From the NCBI GenBank assembly GCA_026395155.1, contig JAPLZG010000087.1, positions 1 through 20,382 of the forward strand: a stretch of 20,382 nt of DNA. Reading direction: 5' to 3'. This document shows, in pieces, positions 1 to 6,792 of the stretch. Both the position numbers and the translations under genes were made by a program. How positions within the stretch are numbered: position 1 is the stretch's first letter; the number at the start of each line of letters is the position of its first letter. Origin of the DNA: Candidatus Tayloriibacteriota bacterium (GTDB lineage: Bacteria > Patescibacteriota > Minisyncoccia > Phycocordibacterales > GWA1-40-21). The notes beneath the pieces were generated by a model. That model did no database searches, was not told where the DNA came from, and saw only the letters and a list, made by a program, of their open reading frames with translations.

Positions 1-1081
1 CGTCAATATCACTAATAATAGTTATATAATTCATCTTTTTTGAAAAGAGTTTCGCTTCTATAGATGTGTGAGGAAAAGGATCCATAATAGATGGAATACA
101 CACTACATCTGTGTTTTCTGTTCTTAGTATCGTTTTCCATATTTCTGGGTTGAAATCGTCTAATATCACAGATCTTGGTGTATCTGATAAAATACTTTGA
201 ATTTCTTTGAAGTAGTCTGCCTCACCGGAGTTATTCGGTATTTGTAAAATTAAATAGTGATTAGGTAGCTGTTTACATGCTTTTACCCACGCTTGTGCAA
301 GTTCTTTAAAACCTTTTGCAATGGAACATCGTCCCCAGGCAAAAATTATCTTTTTATTTTCTTCGATTTCTATACCAAACTTTTTTAAATCTTGATTGAT
401 AAATCTCTTATCTAAAAAATCTGTATATTTGTCAAAGCATAGACCGTTTTGTAAAAAATCGTCCTCACCAAAAGACAGTCCATAATCTTCAGACATTCTT
501 TCCGCAAACTTTTTACCCAAAGCGATAATTTTTGAATTAGGATCTTCCTTAATCATATCAAAACATTTTTGTTCTGCGTTTATACGATTATTTCTCCAAT
601 CTTTATCACCAAAAGCATGATTTTTCCCAGTACTCAATGGAAAATAAAAACATTTAATATTTTTATCATTCACTAACTCTTTGTATTTAGCAAAGAATAA
701 AAAAGGGGTATCATTTAAGATGATAAAATTTTCTTCGTTTGGCTCCAGTATTATGTTAAGGGCAGTAACTAACGAAATACAGGCATAATTCCATTCATTA
801 AAACTTCTCCACATATCCCATTCGCTTTGACCTTTTGTGGAATTACAGAGTGGAATCATTTTGCCACCTGTCTTATTAACTAAATTTTCAGCAGCTTCAA
901 AGCACTTACTATTGAAAACTTTTGAGTTTTTATCAACATTTATATATGCAATACTTACTTTAAGCTGTTTGCTTTCAGAAAGTTTATCCAATCCACTAAC
1001 TATATTTTTGGCAATAGTTCCTACACCAGAATAGTGTGTACCTATTCCATCATAAGTGGCGATTATTAAATGTTTTTTCAT
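1..1081 (-). CDS. GT-B fold glycosyltransferase (group 1-like), C-terminus cut by window edge
   Basis: Reading the minus strand from the ATG at 1081 gives an uninterrupted frame of 360 codons that runs off the start of the window. The protein begins MKKHLIIATYDGIGTHYSGVG, which matches the N-terminal strand and glycine loop of GT-B glycosyltransferases, where a G-G-x-G-x-type loop contacts the acceptor or donor. Around residues 245-262 it reads FAWGRCSIAKGF, the 'GR...KG' donor-domain signature of GT4-like enzymes. Near the window edge it reads CIPSIMDPFPHTSIEA, equivalent to the 'PS..E.fg...lEA' sugar-nucleotide site. Role inferred: transfer of a sugar from an NDP-sugar in cell-envelope glycan or glycoconjugate synthesis; the substrate cannot be read. 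It has no signal peptide or membrane helix, so it is cytosolic or peripheral. The rest of the domain (expected total about 400 residues) lies outside the window. Family call is fairly sure; substrate is unknown. Confidence 0.8.
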   Translation of the reverse strand, partial: MKKHLIIATYDGIGTHYSGVGTIAKNIVSGLDKLSESKQLKVSIAYINVDKNSKVFNSKCFEAAENLVNKTGGKMIPLCNSTKGQSEWDMWRSFNEWNYACISLVTALNIILEPNEENFIILNDTPFLFFAKYKELVNDKNIKCFYFPLSTGKNHAFGDKDWRNNRINAEQKCFDMIKEDPNSKIIALGKKFAERMSEDYGLSFGEDDFLQNGLCFDKYTDFLDKRFINQDLKKFGIEIEENKKIIFAWGRCSIAKGFKELAQAWVKACKQLPNHYLILQIPNNSGEADYFKEIQSILSDTPRSVILDDFNPEIWKTILRTENTDVVCIPSIMDPFPHTSIEAKLFSKKMNYITIISDID

Positions 1082-1134
1082 ATTACTTTTCGATTAATAC
1101 TATACTATTTGTTTTTCTGTCATTATTCACTGCT

Positions 1135-1163
1135 AAAATACCATAAAATACATTGATTAGCAA
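1135..1163 (-). promoter_or_regulatory. Probable sigma-70 promoter for the glycosyltransferase
   Basis: On the minus strand TTGCTA (1163-1158) is followed by 17 bases and TATTTT (1140-1135). TGG directly precedes the -10, giving an extended -10 pattern. It lies about 55 bases upstream of the ATG at 1081. The position and spacing fit a promoter, but the boxes are only moderate matches. Confidence 0.4.
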
Positions 1164-1226
1164 CCTTTTTTGGCGAATTTAAACTTGAAGTGCAATTCTC
1201 CAAGATTGAATCCACCATTTTTGTAT

Positions 1227-1256
1227 TTGACAAAATACTATCAACCGTGCTATAAT
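1227..1256 (+). promoter_or_regulatory. Near-consensus sigma-70 promoter for the seven-helix membrane protein
   Basis: TTGACA at 1227-1232 and TATAAT at 1251-1256 are both perfect consensus hexamers, separated by 18 bases. Transcription would begin near 1263, leaving a leader of about 66 bases before the ATG at 1329. The leader contains the 11-base word AGGAAGTTCTT twice (1267-1277 and 1281-1291) and the palindrome TTCCTAGGAA (1262-1271) over the predicted start site, a possible operator. An RBS-like AAGGAAGGTG at about 1315-1324 sits just before the start codon. Confidence 0.75.
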
Positions 1257-1328
1257 AGCAGTTCCTAGGAAGTTCTTGGGAGGAAGTTCTTTGAAGTGGT
1301 CTAAACATTCAAAAAAGGAAGGTGACAC

Positions 1329-1910
1329 ATGTTCAGCATCGCACTTGGCGTCCTGATCGGTGTCATACACCTTTTAGGATACTGGATTTATTACAGAATG
1401 TCGTCTCAGCACAAAGAGACAAGCCCAAATACCGCCAGTTGGTCCATCTGGGCCTTTGGTAGTATTGTAAACTTGCTTACATACGCGAGTATGAGCAATG
1501 ACTGGGTTAAAGACATTCTGCCTGCCGTCTGCAGTTTTGCATGCATTGTTGTCTACATTGGCTACTTACGGCAAGGAAAATTCAAGATGCTCGGACTTAC
1601 GGACATTTTGATTTTCTCTGCTGATATTGTAGCAACGATTGTGTGGCTGGTTGCAAAATCAGCTCTCATCGGCAACATGGCATGTCAGATTGGCACAGTA
1701 TTTTCATTCATTCCGATTATTCGGGAAACGATGAAAAATCCGAAGTCGGAAAGACGCACGCCTTGGATCCTTTGGTCCACAGCGTACGGTCTTGATGTAG
1801 TTCTGGTGATTACCAGATGGAATCAGTGGGGAGATGTGGTCTATCCGGCAACTCTTCTCATTCTTGATGTCCTGATGGCGATTATCGCAAACCGAAGACG
1901 CACACCCTAG
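1329..1910 (+). CDS. Seven-helix integral membrane protein, PQ-loop/SWEET-like architecture
   Basis: A 193-residue, highly hydrophobic protein with about seven predicted membrane segments (roughly residues 2-22, 36-55, 61-80, 88-108, 111-131, 145-162, 168-187). Two halves look alike. Each has a polar stretch followed by a Trp-rich helix (SPNTASWSIWAF near residue 32, SERRTPWILWST near 139) and then a WxxD/WGDVxxP-type turn into the next helix. A 3+1+3 helix plan with internal repeat is the layout of PQ-loop and SWEET transporters, but the PQ pair itself is not evident, so the family is only a suggestion. It has its own strong promoter, a good RBS and its own terminator, so it is a single-gene unit. 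Sampled GC (about 43%) is higher than in the following SET genes (about 35%), which hints at a different origin. Substrate unknown. Confidence 0.8.
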   Translation: MFSIALGVLIGVIHLLGYWIYYRMSSQHKETSPNTASWSIWAFGSIVNLLTYASMSNDWVKDILPAVCSFACIVVYIGYLRQGKFKMLGLTDILIFSADIVATIVWLVAKSALIGNMACQIGTVFSFIPIIRETMKNPKSERRTPWILWSTAYGLDVVLVITRWNQWGDVVYPATLLILDVLMAIIANRRRTP

Positions 1911-1931
1911 GGGTTAGTGCGTCTTTTTTTA
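1895..1931 (+). terminator. Intrinsic terminator overlapping the end of the membrane-protein gene
   Basis: AAGACGCAC (1895-1903) pairs perfectly with GTGCGTCTT (1917-1925). An inner ACCC/GGGT pair lies around a TAG loop that is also the stop codon, and the stem is followed by a run of T to about 1930. The stem starts within the last codons of the gene, which gives the very compact ending. Confidence 0.85.
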
Positions 1932-1960
1932 TTTTATTTTTGTGTTAATATACATGTAAT

Positions 1961-2476
1961 ATGAAAACAAAAATCCTTGATTATCAAATAGAAAATCACT
2001 TATACGCAGATGTGAGTAGAATAGCAGGCAAGGGACTTTTTACTTCTAAGGAAATTAAAAAAGGTGAGGTAGCGTTTGTGATGAAAGGGCCTCAAATAAA
2101 ATTTCATCCTAAAGACAGAGCAGAATCTATGGCTACACCAAATCTCGTAGGTTTGGATGATGGTCTATATATGGATCCTATATCTCCATATGTTTTTGTT
2201 AATTATCACTGCGATCCAAATTTAGCTGTTGAAGAAGATGGCGTTACTTATGTTGCACTGAGAAATATAAAAGCGGGAGACGAACTCTTTTTTGATTATT
2301 CAATCTCCGAATATTCCGATTGGGAAATGCCTTGCCATTGCGATTCTAAGAATTGTAGAAAAATGATTAGATCAATTAATGAATTACCAGTTGATTTTTT
2401 TGACAAATATTTTCCTTTTATTCCTAAGTATTTTCAGAGAGTTTTTATAAAGAAATATATTGAAAATCATAAATAG
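1961..2476 (+). CDS. SET-domain protein lysine methyltransferase-like, copy 1 (SET + post-SET)
   Basis: A 171-residue protein with the full SET signature. GKGLFTSKEIKKGE (about 23-36) is the SAM-binding N-terminal strand region. NYHCDPN (81-87) is the N-H-x-C-x-P-N motif that forms the SAM pocket pseudoknot. ALRNIKAGDELFFDYS follows, with the conserved D-Y Tyr of the active site. A post-SET CxCx4C cluster (C125, C127, C132) probably binds zinc with a cysteine of the SET core. SET enzymes transfer methyl groups from SAM to protein lysines; the bacterial substrate is unknown, and ribosomal or nucleoid proteins are possible. No clear promoter is seen between the preceding terminator and the start. 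It is followed after 18 bases by copy 2, with which it shares the C-terminal tail pattern LPx3F...PxIPxYxQ, so the two are tandem paralogues. Bacterial SET genes are uncommon, and one copy per genome is the usual picture. Confidence 0.85.
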   Translation: MKTKILDYQIENHLYADVSRIAGKGLFTSKEIKKGEVAFVMKGPQIKFHPKDRAESMATPNLVGLDDGLYMDPISPYVFVNYHCDPNLAVEEDGVTYVALRNIKAGDELFFDYSISEYSDWEMPCHCDSKNCRKMIRSINELPVDFFDKYFPFIPKYFQRVFIKKYIENHK

Positions 2477-2494
2477 CTTTGAAGGAAAACAGAA

Positions 2495-2983
2495 ATGGAT
2501 AAATTCTTACTTAAAAAAAGCAAAATACAAGGGCAAGGAATTTTTGCTACTAAAAATTATAAAAAAGGAGAATTTGTCGTTAAATTGACAGGTAAGAAGA
2601 TTAAATGGAAGTATGATGAAAAAAAAGATCGAGCTTATTGCGCAAACTGGACAGGAATAGAAAAAGATCTGTGGATTGATCCAGATTTTCCTTTATCAAA
2701 TATAAACCACTCATGCGATCCTAATTTGGGTATTAAAGGAAAGATAATGTTTTACGCAATTCGTGACATAAAAATAGGAGAAGAATTTACTTTTGACTAT
2801 TCTACATCTGAGGAAGAAATTGATTGGATAATGAAGTGTAATTGTGGTTCAAAAAACTGCAGAAAGACGATGACTGCTATTCAGTTTCTACCCCTCAAAG
2901 TTTTTAATGCTCATTTGCCTTATATTCCTACTTATTATCAAAAAGTGTACAAGAGTTATAATAAGAACTTAAAAAATATATGA
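2495..2983 (+). CDS. SET-domain protein lysine methyltransferase-like, copy 2 (SET + post-SET)
   Basis: A 162-residue SET protein closely resembling the gene before it. SKIQGQGIFATKNYKKGE opens the domain, NINHSCDPN is a canonical NHSCxPN motif, and AIRDIKIGEEFTFDYS carries the active-site Tyr. CNCGSKNCRK is a post-SET zinc cluster. The C-terminal tail LPLKVFNAHLPYIPTYYQ aligns with copy 1, supporting duplication. The start has a reasonable RBS (GAAGGAAA about ten bases upstream). Its TGA stop overlaps the ATG of the next gene, so the two are probably translationally coupled. All SET catalytic elements look intact. The target is unknown. Confidence 0.85.
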   Translation: MDKFLLKKSKIQGQGIFATKNYKKGEFVVKLTGKKIKWKYDEKKDRAYCANWTGIEKDLWIDPDFPLSNINHSCDPNLGIKGKIMFYAIRDIKIGEEFTFDYSTSEEEIDWIMKCNCGSKNCRKTMTAIQFLPLKVFNAHLPYIPTYYQKVYKSYNKNLKNI

Positions 2984-3372
2984 TGTTGGTAAAATCAAAA
3001 ACTGAGCAAAGTAAAATCCACGGTATAGGTTTATTTGCAGATGAATTTATCGCAAAAGGTACCAAGGTTTGGGAGTATACGCCATGGTTTGATTTTTCTT
3101 TGACAAAGGAACAGGTGAAAAAACTTTCTGAAGCATCAAAAGAACAGTTTTTGAATTATGCTTATTTAAGCAAAGAAACTGGGAAATATGTTTTGTGCTC
3201 TGATGATGCCCGTTTTTTTAATCACCAAAAAAATCCAAATGTAGTTTGTATTGTTCCTAAAAACTCAGAATTTGAGGAGGCTCTTGAATGTTTTGCAGTA
3301 CAAGATATAATGAAAGGAGAAGAACTCACATGCGATTATTCTGAATTCGAAGCAGATTTCTTAGAGGTTTAA
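2980..3372 (+). CDS. Minimal SET-domain protein, copy 3 (no post-SET)
   Basis: A 130-residue SET protein. SKIHGIGLFADEFIAKGTKVWEY is the N-terminal SAM-contact region, FFNHQKNPN replaces NHSCxPN (Asn-His and Pro-Asn kept, Cys lost), and QDIMKGEELTCDYSEF keeps the GEEL..DY active-site Tyr. The protein ends soon after, so it lacks the CxCx4C post-SET cluster of copies 1 and 2. This is a separate SET subtype rather than a recent copy. Its ATG overlaps the stop of copy 2 by four bases, and an adjacent in-frame ATG at 2983 could also be used. It is probably active, but with a different substrate groove because post-SET normally closes the lysine channel. Confidence 0.8.
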   Translation: MMLVKSKTEQSKIHGIGLFADEFIAKGTKVWEYTPWFDFSLTKEQVKKLSEASKEQFLNYAYLSKETGKYVLCSDDARFFNHQKNPNVVCIVPKNSEFEEALECFAVQDIMKGEELTCDYSEFEADFLEV

Positions 3373-3378
3373 AAAATA

Positions 3379-3543
3379 ATGATAGAAAATAAACAAAGCA
3401 ATATTTTTTTAATTATCTTACTTTTAGCGATACTTTTATCTGCTTCTTTAACATATTACCGATATATGATTAAGAAAAATTTTACTTATTTTACAGATGA
3501 AAATTCTATTCCAGACAAATTTGATATTAATTCATATAAATAA
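3379..3543 (+). CDS. 54-residue single-pass membrane peptide in the SET/kinase operon
   Basis: The ATG at 3379 opens a 54-codon frame ending TAA at 3543. The peptide starts MIENKQSNIFLIILLLAILL, giving one hydrophobic helix at about residues 8-24, followed by a short polar tail with YFTDENSIPDKFD. A GAGG at 3364-3367 can serve as RBS. It begins six bases after the SET copy 3 stop and ends two bases before the kinase start, so it sits firmly within the operon. The N-in or N-out orientation cannot be decided. Possible roles are a kinase partner or membrane anchor for the cluster; this is a guess from position only. Confidence 0.55.
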   Translation: MIENKQSNIFLIILLLAILLSASLTYYRYMIKKNFTYFTDENSIPDKFDINSYK

Positions 3544-3545
3544 TT

Positions 3546-5201
3546 ATGACGCCAAATATATTAACTCTTATACAGAATTGCCAATGGTTTCCTTCTCATT
3601 TTCTTATCATTTCTGAAAATGTTTTTTCTCCTTTACTCTATTATTCATATTTTGCAGCAGCAATACCAGTCATAATAATCGGTTTATTAATTTTTCTAAA
3701 CGGACGAAAGAAATTGGAAAACAGATTACTTTTTTTAACTACAATATCCCTAGCTCTATGGGTATTTTGTGCACTTATTACTTGGGCCACAGAATTTCCT
3801 AAATATACAATGTTTTTCTGGGCTTTGTTGATTATTCTCGAGCCACTTATTAGCTTCTTCGCTTTTTACTTTTCTTTCGTCTTCTTCTTCAAAAGGGATT
3901 TTTCTACAATCCAAAAAATTATTTTCAGTTTACCTTTATTGCCGATAATAATTTTATTACCCACCAGATTCACCCTCCTTGGCTATGATCTATCTAATTG
4001 TGATCGAGCTGCAATTGAAGGTGTTTTAGTATCATATGCTTACATTACGGAGATAATATTCGCAGTATTAATAATTATTATTGGTGTAATCGCTTTCAGA
4101 AAGATAAAAGATCTAATATCGAGGAGACAAATTGTATTAGTCACAATCGGAATACTTTTCTTCCTACTCAGTTTTAATTTAGGTAATATTTTAGAATCCT
4201 TCACTGATAATTGGTATATCGGACAATATGGACTTTTTGGTGCTCCAGTTTTTATGGCATTCCTTGCATATATGATTGTTAAATTCAAAACTTTTGATAT
4301 AAAACTAATTGGAGCACAAGCATTGGTATGGGCACTTGTGATATTAGTCGGAATGGAATTTCTGTTTGTAAATGATCCGATAAATCAAATTATGGTAGCT
4401 GTGACATTAGTCGTCTCAGGCGTCTTAGGACTTATTTTAATTAGGAGTGTTAAAAAAGAAATAGCCTTACGTGAGTCACTTGAAATATCAAACAAAGGAC
4501 AAGAAAACCTAATTCATATTATGAATCACCAGATTAAAGGTTTTTTTGGTGTTGCTAGAAATATTTTTGCCGAATTACTTCAAAGCGATGACTATGGTCA
4601 TATGCCGGAAGAGTCCAAGCCATTATTAGAAAAGGGATTAGAGAGTACTGCAGCGGGTGTGAATTATGTCCAAGAAATATTGAGAGGTTCAAGTGCTGAA
4701 AAAGGTCTCTTGTCATATGACATGAAACCGATAGATATTAAGTCTGTCGTTTTGAGTCTTTTGTCTGAACAGAAAGATATCATACAAAAAAAAGGATTGT
4801 CCTTTGAGTCAAAAATTGTTGATGGAAATTACAATACCATCGGCGATGCCGTTCAACTTAAAGAAGCTTTTAAAAATCTCATTACTAATGCAATAAAGTA
4901 TAACGATTATCGTGACCCTAACTGTGGAATTAAGATTAGTTTAATGATTAAAAATAATAAGATTGTTTTTTCAGTTAGAGATACCGGGGTTGGTATTTCG
5001 GAGGAGGACAAGCAAAGATTATTTATAGCCGGGGGTATGGGCAAAAATTCAATCAGCCTCAATGTCGAGGCCTCTGGTTTTGGTTTAGCATTTGTAAAAG
5101 GTGTAGCAGAGGCACATAAGGGTATTGTCGGATACAAATCAAATGAACCACAAAAGGGTACGACCTTTTATATTGAGCTACCACTAGTTAAGACAATTTA
5201 A
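3546..5201 (+). CDS. Multi-pass membrane sensor histidine kinase (7TM-type sensor, HATPase_c)
   Basis: A 551-residue protein. Residues 30-300 form about eight hydrophobic segments resembling the N-terminal 7TM sensor of bacterial histidine kinases. Then come a linker, an H-box (H328 in MNHQIKGFFG), and a full ATP-binding domain: N-box NLITNAIKYN (444-453), G1 DTGVGIS (479-485), G2 GFGLAFVKG (from about 511), and the terminal GTTFYIELPL. The catalytic core looks complete. The H-box departs from the usual HELRTPL form, having HQIKG instead. No response regulator is seen beside it, so it is an orphan kinase here. It starts two bases after the small membrane peptide with no obvious RBS, which suggests coupled translation. 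Its last 14 bases overlap the convergent gene at 5188-5544. Ligand unknown; an intramembrane or membrane-proximal signal is likely because no large extracellular domain is present. Confidence 0.9.
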   Translation: MTPNILTLIQNCQWFPSHFLIISENVFSPLLYYSYFAAAIPVIIIGLLIFLNGRKKLENRLLFLTTISLALWVFCALITWATEFPKYTMFFWALLIILEPLISFFAFYFSFVFFFKRDFSTIQKIIFSLPLLPIIILLPTRFTLLGYDLSNCDRAAIEGVLVSYAYITEIIFAVLIIIIGVIAFRKIKDLISRRQIVLVTIGILFFLLSFNLGNILESFTDNWYIGQYGLFGAPVFMAFLAYMIVKFKTFDIKLIGAQALVWALVILVGMEFLFVNDPINQIMVAVTLVVSGVLGLILIRSVKKEIALRESLEISNKGQENLIHIMNHQIKGFFGVARNIFAELLQSDDYGHMPEESKPLLEKGLESTAAGVNYVQEILRGSSAEKGLLSYDMKPIDIKSVVLSLLSEQKDIIQKKGLSFESKIVDGNYNTIGDAVQLKEAFKNLITNAIKYNDYRDPNCGIKISLMIKNNKIVFSVRDTGVGISEEDKQRLFIAGGMGKNSISLNVEASGFGLAFVKGVAEAHKGIVGYKSNEPQKGTTFYIELPLVKTI

Positions 5202-5544
5202 ATAGTTTAAGGTGTTTGGGGTTTACTATTACATCTAGCATATTACAATCCATGGAATCATGACCGATGATGGCATCGTAACCATTTTTAAAAATTAAAT
5301 CCCAGAGTGGACCTTCAGAAGCAATACCTAATTTATAGCCTTCTTCAAAATCTTCTCCTGCAAGAAGTTTTATTTTACTATCAGCAGGCAATCTTCCGGA
5401 GAGAGTACTTCCACCAAATTTTCTAGCCCAAACTTCATCTGTAGTAAAATGTAACCCATTTTGATTTGATTGGTCCTCACCACGGAATAAAGTAAAAGTT
5501 TCCGGATTGGAAATAAATTTTTGTAAGATTTTATCGGTAATCAT
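5188..5544 (-). CDS. Small ADP-ribosyltransferase-like protein (tentative)
   Basis: A 118-residue protein, last gene of the minus-strand TIR operon. It begins 33 bases after the stop of the sigma-like gene, and its 3' end overlaps the convergent kinase gene by 14 bases. Visible pattern: FTLFRGE (R21-G22), then LHFTTDEVWARKFGG (32-45), then GYDAIIG (88-94), and a final CNMLDVIVNPKHLKLF. This order (R-G on the first strand, an h-F-T/S-T/S segment with an 'A..fg' helix, a 'GYDai' strand, a closing '.vfnP..i' strand) is that of small ART-like folds that use NAD+. The usual catalytic Glu of the third motif is not obvious; D104 sits near its place. If correct, a NAD-consuming or NAD-binding protein lies in the same operon as two TIR proteins. 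It could also be an inactive ART-like domain or an unrelated fold. Confidence 0.45.
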   Translation of the reverse strand: MITDKILQKFISNPETFTLFRGEDQSNQNGLHFTTDEVWARKFGGSTLSGRLPADSKIKLLAGEDFEEGYKLGIASEGPLWDLIFKNGYDAIIGHDSMDCNMLDVIVNPKHLKLFKLS

Positions 5545-5577
5545 ACTCAGTATATTAGCATACCTTTTTAAAAATAA

Positions 5578-6231
5578 TTATTCTTGCTCCTGTATCGCAT
5601 AATCAATTCTAGTTTTTGCTCCACCAAGAAACGGATCGTCTAACGAACAAAGAGGCTTCAGTCCTTTACCTGAATACTCCAGCGTTTTGAATAAATATCC
5701 AAGAAAAGAACCCGTGTAACGGAAACGGAGAATACATCCTTCAATCTTTTCTTCTATAGGGTCAGAATAGCCTCTCCAACGCCAAATTTGAGGGTATTTA
5801 TCAATCCAATCATCAACTATATATCTAATCCAAGAAATTAGTTCTTTTTGAGCCAGTACATTTCCTTTCTGAGAAATCCTTACTAATGCAACGATAATAC
5901 GGTCACGAATATGCTGGTCTTTTCCATGTTGAGGGGTCATAAAGGTATAGAGTTTTTCTTTGTATTTATTGAGTATCCGATCAACCTCAACCAGATTCTC
6001 ATATGCTTTTGCTTGTTTCCGACGATATCGTACCCAATGCTTTTGGATGTATCTATGTAAGTGGCTTGTGACTCTGTCCCAATCTATGGAGTTATTTTCC
6101 GTTCTGACATTTTTCCAAATGTAACGGTATACATCTGGAGTATTTACGATTATCCATGAAGAACTAAATTCTTTCGGTTGTTTTTCCTTGAGCGATTTGT
6201 TGAGAATTTTAATCGCGGTAAGAAAATTCAT
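5578..6231 (-). CDS. Helical sigma-70-like protein, unassigned
   Basis: A 217-residue basic, helix-rich protein. Residues 110-140 (IIVALVRISQKGNVLAQKEL) resemble the start of sigma-70 region 2 ('L...aq.Gd..A...L'). Residues 155-190 (SDPIEEKIEGCILRFRYTGSF, then LGYLFKTLEYSG) resemble the 'D..qE......i..f....GsF..yl' segment that contacts the polymerase clamp and -10 element. No clear region 4 HTH is visible. The N-terminal 70 residues are rich in W, Y and R (WKNVRTE, WDRV, HWVRYRRK) and may bind nucleic acid. It starts 11 bases after the TIR2 stop, so it is cotranscribed. It could be a dedicated regulator of the operon, a polymerase-binding effector, or an unrelated helical protein. Confidence 0.5.
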   Translation of the reverse strand: MNFLTAIKILNKSLKEKQPKEFSSSWIIVNTPDVYRYIWKNVRTENNSIDWDRVTSHLHRYIQKHWVRYRRKQAKAYENLVEVDRILNKYKEKLYTFMTPQHGKDQHIRDRIIVALVRISQKGNVLAQKELISWIRYIVDDWIDKYPQIWRWRGYSDPIEEKIEGCILRFRYTGSFLGYLFKTLEYSGKGLKPLCSLDDPFLGGAKTRIDYAIQEQE

Positions 6232-6242
6232 GAAAATACCTT

Positions 6243-6791
6243 TTAAAAAACATCACCCCAACCTAGATAAGCGTCTTTGGAATAATAAGACAGACCTCCT
6301 CTTGGTAAATTGTTAAAATCAAACTGAGAAACAGCATCTGCTATTGGTTCTTTTCGAAATGGTATATGGATAACTTTTGCTGTCCCATTATTAATACGAT
6401 CTGCAAGGGCTTTAGGCCAAAGTTCTGACAGAGCCGACGGGTTCATAATTCTATTGTATCCAGGATAGGCGGCAATTACCGGTATTTCACAATTATCAAT
6501 CGCGTGAGAAATTTCGAAAGGTATCCAATCTCTGTCATATCTTGTGGTATCACCGATAATTAACAGTAAGTGCTTCGAATTATTCATTCTCTCCATTAGG
6601 GCACGTCTAAGGGTTTCCTTAGTACTGGAATCTCTTATGTCTCTTTTCTCGTGACTATTAATAAATTTAAAATCACTTTCGTCTCTAACCTTCCACATCC
6701 TCAATGTATTGTAATACTTCATGTCTGATTCTGATGGATTGGGAGTATTATTCGCATGAAACGCTATATATGTTCCGTTTCTATAAGCCAT
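6243..6791 (-). CDS. TIR-like protein of the ThsB/MTH538 type (TIR 2)
   Basis: A 182-residue protein when started at the ATG at 6791. An upstream ATG at 6863 is open but would make the N-terminus overlap the membrane-protein gene by 71 bases and add a non-TIR segment. The chosen start leaves one base between genes. The sequence has the order of ThsB-type TIR domains (PF08937 family as I know it): strand TYIAFHA (7-13), an acidic linker INSHEKRDIRDSS, the helix ETLRRALMERMNNSK, strand HLLLIIGDTT (74-83), then RDWIPFEISHAI with W89 and E93, and strand IPVIAAYPG. W-x3-E is the place of the catalytic Glu in TIR NAD hydrolases and cyclases (compare WVHKE in SARM1). The C-terminal 70 residues are family-specific. 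It probably turns NAD+ into a cyclic or conjugated ADP-ribose signal in response to phage. Confidence 0.75.
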   Translation of the reverse strand: MAYRNGTYIAFHANNTPNPSESDMKYYNTLRMWKVRDESDFKFINSHEKRDIRDSSTKETLRRALMERMNNSKHLLLIIGDTTRYDRDWIPFEISHAIDNCEIPVIAAYPGYNRIMNPSALSELWPKALADRINNGTAKVIHIPFRKEPIADAVSQFDFNNLPRGGLSYYSKDAYLGWGDVF

Positions 6792-6792
6792 A

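Noticed and set aside
837..1370. Short plus and minus frames around the glycosyltransferase start and the divergent promoters
   Set aside because: They overlap the real glycosyltransferase or promoter region and lack RBS or recognisable sequence.
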